A stretch of 64,000 bases of DNA from Metellina segmentata (lineage: Eukaryota > Arthropoda > Arachnida > Araneae > Tetragnathidae). A program made the translations under genes and the position numbers. Position 1 is the first letter of the stretch. Each line of letters opens with the position of its first letter. The notes under the pieces were generated by a model that did not search any database, was not told the origin of the DNA, and saw only the letters and a list, made by a program, of their open reading frames with translations. This document shows, piece after piece, positions 57,125-64,000 of the stretch. The DNA is taken from the NCBI GenBank assembly GCA_947359465.1, contig OX375877.1:53048744-53112743 (forward strand). Reading direction: 5' to 3'.

Positions 57125-57686
57125 CTGTGCACAAGATAGTAGAAAAAGTTACAAAAACTATACCAGATAAAACAGCACAACAAATTATTTTCACTGAGAG
57201 TACTTTGGAAAGCAAGAAAGAAGCAACACAAACCATGATTGTCTGGAGTAAGCGGAATCACGCTGTCACAAGTGGTGGCCACAATGGTATTAGTCATACT
57301 ATGCGCCGTAGTCGTTTTCACCATTTTTTTGTCCAGCATGGCCTTGCTACTTGCTTTACTGAAGAAACAAACCAAACATGTAAAAAAAATGCTTGAAAAT
57401 ACAAAAGGAGAAAGTATAGACTGCAAAGGAGATGAAAACAGCCAAAATGAAAAACAGGGAACTTATACAGGATTACTTTTAACTACATTAAAATTGCAAA
57501 AATGGCTGAAAAAATTAATTTATATCATTAATTCCTAATGGAATTAAAAGCATATTAATTAAAAGGATTTCAAGGCTAGGTATTTGACAATTTGGAACTA
57601 TCTGGTACATAAAATATCAATAATTTTGCTAACATGGAGCAAGCATTTAAATTAATTTCATGGAAAATTTGAAGACATTTACTTAC

Positions 57687-57703
57687 TTGTACACAAACTA
57701 AAA
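57687..57703 (-). CDS. Hipk: Hipk candidate 17-nt micro-exon
   Basis: The sequence TTTTAGTTTGTGTACAA lies between a strong acceptor (TTGCTTTTTCAG) and a strong donor (GTAAGTAAAT). The exon before it ends in phase 2 and the exon after starts in phase 1, so an insert of length 2 mod 3 is required; 17 nt satisfies this and keeps the frame open (I-F-S-L-C-T-R across the junctions). Use of the inner acceptor TTTTAG would give 11 nt, also 2 mod 3. No transcript evidence is available here. Confidence 0.6.
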
Positions 57704-58011
57704 CTGAAAAAGCAACTATCAATAACATTATGGGAACAAAAAAGTTTCCCATTATGATGGTAGATTTAATAATTTGGATAAATGGTGATTTCTCACATGC
57801 TTCAGAAGTTTTAAAAAAAGATATTTTTGATTACCAGAAAATAAAGTCTGTGATCCCTTCCCCAAGCATTTGTCAAATAAAATGGAATTTTCTCAGGAAA
57901 GTAATAGAAAAATTAGTCTTAAAAGATAGAACTCAAAAGGGGAAATTTGGTGGTCCATTGAAAATTTTCATCCCTTATACCATTTATAAAGAATCAAACA
58001 AGTGAACTTAC

Positions 58012-58146
58012 ATTACAATAGGATCTGCTTCATCTTCCGAATCTGAGCTGATGGTTATCACACTAACAGCTGGACTTGGAGTGTCACAAATTACAATAGT
58101 TGGTTTAGGAGTCTCTCTCTCAAACAGTGTATTAACTGTCCTAGAG
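58012..58146 (-). CDS. Hipk: Hipk internal exon with the SUMO-interaction motif
   Basis: Starts at 58146 (after TATTTTTAG) or 58140 (after CTCTAG), both phase 2; ends phase 2 at donor GTAAGTTC after 58012. It encodes RTVNTLFERETPKPT followed by IVICDTPSPAVSVITISSD and SEDEADPIV. The I-V-I-x-D-T-P-S-P-x-V-S-V-I-T-I-S-S-D block with an acidic tail is the hallmark of HIPK1/2/3 and Drosophila Hipk, where V-x-V-I-T-I plus acidic residues is the SUMO-interaction motif that directs nuclear-body localisation. This is the strongest evidence for the gene's identity. Confidence 0.95.
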
Positions 58147-58672
58147 CTAAAAATAAAGAATGTGGTTACTTTTAGTAGCAAATATGATTAAAGTTACTCA
58201 AGTCATGAAGTTTTAATAACAGATGCATTAATATTGTTCGATTGCAACCAACCATCTAGCAATTCACATAAAATAAAGCAGTCTTCTCCAAAAATAATTG
58301 TTCATGCAAGATTGTCATTCTGGGAAAACTGGACTATAGAACTGAAGGAACAAGACTTAAACTTGTTAATGATGCAAAATACACAGAAAAGACCGCAACA
58401 GTTTCACATGTATTTTCAATCTTACAGAAATTGGATAATTTGGTAAAATACAAGGAAAAAGTTAAAGAAACTTCATTCTTTACCTAAAGTTCCCCATTCA
58501 TTCATACCAATCATCTATTCATTAAATACAATTAAAATTAATCCATAGCTTAAATCAAGTATTTTGATAAAATTAGAAACAAATTCCATAGCAATTGATA
58601 CTACTTTGTTTCCGAGTTTCTTGCCACTTGAGAAAATACAAATAATGTTGATTATGGAGCCACTTAAGTTAG

Positions 58673-59330
58673 TCTCTACTATTATAAAAGGAAGTGTCTG
58701 TGTGTTCTCTATCCAGTACCCTGACAAATCTCTGGCATTTACAATGAGATTTGGCACACAGGTAGTCTGATTTTTTTTGCGATTTAAGGGTCTAGCTTGA
58801 ATTCTAAAATTCAATCTAGAACATTTTTAAATTAATGTATTGGAAATTAATTTTTCCCCCTTTGAATGGCAACAGCATAAAGTGAACACATTTTCTAAAT
58901 TTATTTATTATGTTTCCTTCCAATTTTGCAGAAAAACAATTTCAGCCGGCAAAAAAAAAATAACTGGAGACGTGTAGTTCTTTTTTTTTATCTCCTAGCT
59001 TGTTAAAGATATACTAAAAATTTCAACGGATGTGAAATCTGCGGAAAATTTCACACTAGATCGATTCCGAAAAATATGATTTTCTTTAAATGAATAATTT
59101 TTAAATTGTAACTTGTATTTTTTCCCATACAAATTTGACCTCTACTGTCGAAAAATCAAAATATTCCATTTCCTGCGCTCAAATAATTCCAGCAAAGGAA
59201 AGAAAAAAAAATTAAGAAAAAAAAATTTGACTACCATTGTTTAGTTCTTTTTTTGTAAAATCGGAATCGTTAAAGATGGATTAAAAATTTCAACGGATTT
59301 GAAATCTGCGGAAAATTTTTTAATACATAA
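58673..59330 (+). mobile_element. Helitron-related sequence, 5' part
   Basis: Starts TCTCTACTATTATAAAAGG like the copy at 17054, with GAGATTTGGCACACAGGTAG, then TTCTTTTTTTTTATCTCCTA, ATATGATTTTCTTTAAATG and ATTTGAAATCTGCGGAAAAT. It ends without a recognised CTAG terminus, so it is 3'-truncated or its end is mutated. Confidence 0.55.
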
Positions 59331-59483
59331 ATATAGATGTGAAACTTAAAACTCCCAATGCAATGGATACAATTTTGTATATTTGTCAACACCAATTCTG
59401 TGACTTTTGATCTTTAAATTATGACAAGTATCCATAACAAAATACACTAAAAATTTTTTTTTTTAAAGCAATGGCTTTGTTAC

Positions 59484-59681
59484 CTGGTTTTAAACATAGG
59501 TTTTGAATTGTGAGACGTCCAGTGCACTGTTTGGTTTGGTAGCTGTCGAGCTTGAGTTACAGCAGTGGTGAAAATGCTGTTAGAGGTATTGATGCTGCTA
59601 GGGTGCTCCCATTTTGGACTATTACTTTCCTTCATACGCTTTCTGGCAGGAGATAAGTGATGATTCACCTCTCTTTCTCGT
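59484..59681 (-). CDS. Hipk: Hipk internal exon
   Basis: 198 nt, phase 2 at both ends; acceptor TTTTTTTTATGCAG, donor GTAACAAAGC. It encodes REREVNHHLSPARKRMKESN, SPKWEHPSSINTSNSIFTTA, VTQARQLPNQTVHWTSHNSK, PMFKT. The basic RKRMKES block corresponds to the KRVKEN-type segment that precedes the IVIPDTPSP block in vertebrate HIPKs and may act as a nuclear-localisation signal. Its phase matches the flanking exons. Confidence 0.88.
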
Positions 59682-60507
59682 CTGCATAAAAAAAACATGA
59701 TTTCACTACAAACTCAATAATTTTGCTTTCAAATCACCAAACAAAACATTGTCAAACTTTTCATTCCATCATAAGTATTCATTCAATCAAACAAGGACTC
59801 CCTTAAAAATTATTGCTGATCTGAAGTCTTGTCGTGGACCTCACTTTGAGAACCACTGCAATTAAGTATTTATTTCTGTATAAATTAACCAAGGCTCAGT
59901 ATAAGGATGTTACTGGTATCGTGGCATAAGGAGTCCCAGGAAATGTGAAATGCTTTCATAATGTATAGTCAATTTTCAAGCTTAAAAGTCAAATCACTGT
60001 ATTTATCGTAATAGAGATGAACAGCGTGAAAAAGAAAAGAGAAACAAAAGACGAGACATTTGAGAAAGTTAAACAATGAATACTCGTAATACATGTCACT
60101 CTTGACGATCTCCAAGGGAAAAAAATACAAATGGTTTTATGATAAAAAAAAACACTAAACAGTCAGAAATGAAAAAGTCTAGAAATAATTCTAAAAATAA
60201 AAATAATTAAAATAAAATCATTAGAACTAATGTGAGTATGTGAGCTTTCTAAAAGCTATTTAAAATAGAAAATTAACCCTGCCTATCATCTCTATTTGTG
60301 AATAAGAATCTGATCCATTATGTTGTATGTATTTTTCTGAATGCAAGTAACCCTTTTCGAAGTATGAATATTATTTTGCAGTCTTTACACACTGGAAAGT
60401 TGTTGCACTGAAAAACTAGAACTTAAAACCAGTAACAACTGGCTTTGATAATTTCCAATGTTAATTTATCAGCATTGAGGATGTTGGTAATTTGCAAACC
60501 CTATGTA

Positions 60508-60821
60508 GGGCCACTGTAGACCAGTTGGAAGAGCAACGCATTAGCAAAAGGAGTGTTGCGAGTTCGAAACTCGGTCCAGCCAAAGGAGGGTATACAATGG
60601 GGCTGGTGCATGTTAAATCTAGTATGGCCTCAAATATCATCACATTGGCGTGGTGTGGGAATTTGGAGAGTGGGGTGGCAGCTCAGGTGTTGATTTCATC
60701 ATCTGACCATAGTTTAAAATTACGAGACAGTATCCTCAAATCTTTACCTTCGGAATATATTCTGGACCATTACTGATAGCCTGTTGCTTTGTTCCAGTGC
60801 AATACTAATTAACTACCTACC
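60508..60821 (+). mobile_element. SINE-A, full length, with perfect 15-bp target duplication
   Basis: Flanked by TGCAAACCCTATGTA at 60493-60507 and 60822-60836. Head: CTGTAGACCAGTTGGAAGAG (A box), CGCATTAGCAAAAGGAGTG, GCGAGTTCGAAACTCGGTCC (B box near consensus). The body is 314 bp and ends TTAACTACCTACC. A perfect long duplication indicates a recent LINE-mediated insertion and defines the family's length. Confidence 0.93.
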
Positions 60822-61475
60822 TGCAAACCCTATGTAAATAAGCAGGTCTGCACATAACACCTACACAAAGGTTTCTTAATCATTGATAACTTTCTAAATC
60901 GGCATATATATCACTAATGTACCTGTCACAGAAATTGACGCTGTTTGTTTATTGTCGAATAACAACCCATATAAACAATGAAAAATCTACCATCATAGGA
61001 TTGATTCACTGCCACTAATTAAATTCAAACAGTCTCATCATAGAAAGCAATTAGAAATATGGAAGACCAAAATCAACATAGCAAAAAAATATGCTTAACG
61101 TCGAAAAATCCAAGATTAACGGGAATGTGTTAAAATTGAAGTGAACATTCAGAATTTAATTGTGGTAATGTAACTGATGTAAGCTTTTTGTCATGCATTT
61201 TAATGGAGGTAAGAATTAACACCAGTAAAAGTAAAGGAAATGCTGTTAAGATATATTTGAATTTTATTTGATCTACAGGGATAAAATCCATATATTGAGA
61301 ATGTAAGTGATACATAGTTATTACAAATGGATTGAAATAAGATATGAAATGTGAGTGAAGCCTTCAATAGATATAAGCCATAAGTTTGGTACAAATGCTA
61401 AGCTGGGGCCTGCAAGTTTAAAATTAATTTTTAAATATTTCATACCCCACTGTCAGTGAAATATATATATATATA

Positions 61476-62229
61476 CAGTGAAACCCTGATTTAACGTTCA
61501 AGGGACCGGAAATAAATAACGTTATATGTGGGAAAGAGTTAGATCAGGGATAGAGAAAAACAAACCATAGAGCACGAAATAAAGACCAAATTAAGTAACG
61601 TAACTTTTATTTCTTCTTTTACAATAGTTTATTGTTTAAAGAAAGCTGTTATTTTATTTTGCGTTTTGCTTTTACTAGCTAAGTCATTAACGTCATTCTC
61701 CGCAGATATGTTTTTGTAAGTTTTGAAGTACATCTAATTTGCAATTGATGCATTTGACAAAGATATTCATTACCAACCCAAAAAGGACTAGTTGAGGTTT
61801 TCTATCCTTGCTATGTTTAAATTAAGAGTGAAAATTTCAATCAATTTGAAATCTGCGGAAAATTTATCACCAGATCGGTACTTTGGGTTGCCTGAATTTT
61901 ATGCGTATTTGCGACATGCAAGTGCCATGTCGGGAAGAGGTGGGACTCATTCTCTTTAAAAAATTATTAGTTTTTCTTCTTAATGTTTTCAGTATCACCA
62001 AGGACACGAAAAAAACTGTTTGGGCAACACTGTGCTGACCTGCTAGTATCTAATTGCTTTTTAAAAAATTGCTTTTCAGTCCTCCCTGCAGAGAAAACAT
62101 TAAATGCAGGAAATATTTTGAAGTGACAACGTTAAATACCGGATTTTTTAATATTGAATGTTTAGGAAATGGTTTACGACTAATGAAAAATGACGTTATA
62201 TGCAGGTTAATTAAATCAGGGTTTCACCA
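61476..62229. mobile_element. pogo/Tigger-like MITE (~754 bp)
   Basis: Inverted ends CAGTGAAACCCTGATTTAAC and the complement of TTAAATCAGGGTTTCAC, each adjacent to TA within TA-rich flanks. A second internal inverted phrase, ACGTTATATG / TGACGTTATATGCAGG, occurs near both ends. No transposase coding. The TIR type is typical of pogo-group elements. Confidence 0.75.
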
Positions 62230-62314
62230 TATATATATATACACACACACACGTGTGTATATGTATATATGAATGTGTGTACACATATATATATATATAT
62301 ACATACATACATAT
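62230..62314. repeat. TA/CA microsatellite
   Basis: Alternating (TA)n, (CA)n and TGTGTATA runs between two transposons. Confidence 0.9.
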
Positions 62315-62907
62315 CATGGTTCCCACTCTTTGGTGGGAAAAAAAAAATTCAAGTACTTTTCCAGGACGTTTCAAGGCCCATTTGAAGTTTTTCAAGAACT
62401 ATCGTAAAAAGGCAGACATTCCCTCTTTAACCCTCCATTTTAGTAGACAACTTTTCTGAAAAACCTCTCGTGTAATGTAACCTTTTCGTTGCCATTCACA
62501 TACTTAACAAATAATTCCAAACATATTTCAAGTCAATATTCCATGCATGTTATGGGACAGAAAAAATTCTTAAAAAGAAAAAGTAAAGTAGCTAAGTTAT
62601 TATACTTATGTTCTATATGTTCGAACTGACACAGCATCCCACTGACCTTGACAAAAGAAAATAAACACATGCCTAGATGAACAAGCGTATTTGTGGTATT
62701 TTTCGGAATCGGAATAAAACCACGCCTTCTAAGCGCATGGGTTTCAAGCCGATTCAAACTCAAAAAAATTCCAGATTAAAATTTTTCAAAATAATTTCAA
62801 GGACTTTCAAGAGCTTTGAACCAAATTCAAGTACTTTCCGGGACCCTTCAAAACGAAAATGAAATTCAAGTACTTTTCAAGGATTTTCAAGGCCCGTGGG
62901 TACCTTG
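62315..62907. mobile_element. hAT-like MITE (593 bp), probable
   Basis: Ends CATGGTTCCCACTC and the complement CAAGGTACCCACGGGCC; both subterminal regions carry TTCAAGTACTTTTCxxGGA-TTTCAAGGCCC. The terminal type resembles hAT MITEs starting CAGGGTTCCCAC. A target duplication is not clear because the left flank is a microsatellite. Confidence 0.55.
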
Positions 62908-62963
62908 TATATGGAAGCTACATTTTGTTGATACTAATTCTATTCACAAAACAATATACTTAC

Positions 62964-63226
62964 ACCACTTTCACTTGCTTTTTAGATGATTGGGCATTGT
63001 GATTATTGGAGCCACTTTTACTGAATACTCGGTGAGATGCTACAGCCTGTTGTATGTGTCGATGTTGCTGACTAGACGCTGCTGCAGCAAACTGAGCAGG
63101 ACCTGGCATGAGCATCCAAGGTTGAGAAACATTATTGGTAGTTGATGTATTTCCCTGAGATGGTAACAGGGAATTTAGCTGATTGCTGTCCCTCAAGTGA
63201 TTATAAACTGCTGTATCATGTACTTC
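62964..63226 (-). CDS. Hipk: Hipk internal exon (most 5' in window)
   Basis: 263 nt; phase 0 start after acceptor AACTAATTTTTCAG, phase 2 end at donor GTAAGTATAT. It encodes EVHDTAVYNHLRDSNQLNSL, a QPWMLMPGPAQFAAAASSQQ stretch, HRHIQQAVASHRVFSKSGSN and a basic end, AQSSKKQVKV. Q/A/H-rich sequence followed by KKQVKV then RKRMKES (next exon) matches the interaction region downstream of the kinase domain in HIPKs. The kinase exons must lie right of 64000. Confidence 0.85.
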
Positions 63227-63382
63227 CTGAAAAATTAGTTGTCAATCACAAAACCTCATGCAATCATAAAAATTGCTTCCCAAATAAACAAAACACACTT
63301 AACACATTGTTGAGCTAATATCAGAGAACATTCTCAGAGAAAAAGAATATTCTGAGTACTTTAAAATGTGGAGAATAACCAA

Positions 63383-63419
<37 letters not shown>

Positions 63420-64000
63420 ATAAAATTCAAAAATATTCAATGAAAGAAGTGCACACACGAAACAATTGGTGGATCACAATTATAATATTTACATAATTTG
63501 GAGTATGACGTCGAAAGCACACTAATGCTGCAAACAACAATTGTTTGTAAAAAGTTTAGAGTCTACTATATCCAGCTGGTTCTGCCGTCTGCAGAATCCA
63601 TGTCGATATGTCCTTTTGTTGTCTGCCGAACACTGCGCAGGAAAAATGCTGGATAGTCGCTAGACGGCGTGAGGGTCTGTCTTTACATGGCGTGAGGGTC
63701 TGTTCTTACATATATAACAATCTTTAGACATTATTTAATAATCGTTGATTTTATTGAAAACTATGATTCAGTTATCACCTATTTCTGATAATGCTGCTGC
63801 CATAGTGAAGTCTAGAGTTAGGATAAGCAACACATACTCCCATATTTCTGGATGTAGTTGTGCAGTGCACACATTAAACTTTTTGGTTGGGGGATATATT
63901 AAAAACATACTTTATATCTTAGAGAACTGAAAAATAACTGTACTCATATTGTGAAAGTAAATAAATCCCACTTTGAGCAAAATTGTTGAAAAGAGCAGGT
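63227..64000 (-). other. Hipk: Hipk intron, continues past the window
   Basis: Contains an (AT)n tract at 63385-63416 and otherwise no recognised exon or element end. Confidence 0.5.

Noticed and set aside
57239..57538. Plus-strand open frame with a hydrophobic segment (membrane-protein-like)
   Set aside because: It lies antisense in a Hipk intron beside a coding exon, has no motif and no supporting splice signals; AT-rich sequence easily produces hydrophobic runs.
60508..60590. Functional tRNA gene
   Set aside because: A and B boxes are present but the acceptor and anticodon arms do not pair properly and the sequence continues into a SINE body with target duplications. The same holds for the heads at 32530, 33517, 3136 and 49062.

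Overview
This is a piece of a large, AT-rich, transposon-packed animal genome, most likely an arthropod. It has long introns, many Helitrons, Tc1/mariner and hAT elements and tRNA-derived SINEs. A chelicerate such as a spider would fit, but nothing in the window proves it. Coding sequence is under about 4%, and both host genes recognised are on the minus strand and cut by the window edges.

Left gene (856-16428, minus): the first two coding exons of a secreted TGF-beta-family ligand whose propeptide looks activin/inhibin-beta-like. Exon 1 carries a signal peptide. The two exons have matching phase-1 splice sites and are separated by a roughly 15 kb intron filled with Helitrons, Tc1 elements and SINEs. 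The mature cystine-knot domain would lie left of base 1. A ~170-bp satellite sits just beyond exon 2.

Middle (16.5-40 kb): an intergenic transposon field. It contains Helitrons, paired TTAA-flanked MITEs, a Harbinger-like MITE, a CTAG-ended MITE with 6-bp target duplications, a ~1.3 kb inverted repeat made of Tc1 and hAT sequence, a Tc1 broken by a hAT and a LINE (30.0-32.3 kb), and a Helitron > Tc1 > hAT nest (33-36.7 kb).

Right gene (about 40.1-63.2 kb and beyond, minus): the C-terminal half of a homeodomain-interacting protein kinase (Hipk). Eight exons are called, including a probable 17-nt micro-exon. They run in order from 63226 to the stop at 44750, followed by a long A/T-rich probable 3' UTR. 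The kinase domain lies right of the window. Its introns hold hAT, pogo-like, Helitron and SINE insertions, one Helitron ending 17 bp from a splice donor.

No wholly new biological system is evident. The most notable items are the compound palindrome at 28-29 kb, the Hipk micro-exon, the Helitron with an exact paralogous empty site, the head-to-tail Helitron pair, and the nested insertions with readable target duplications.
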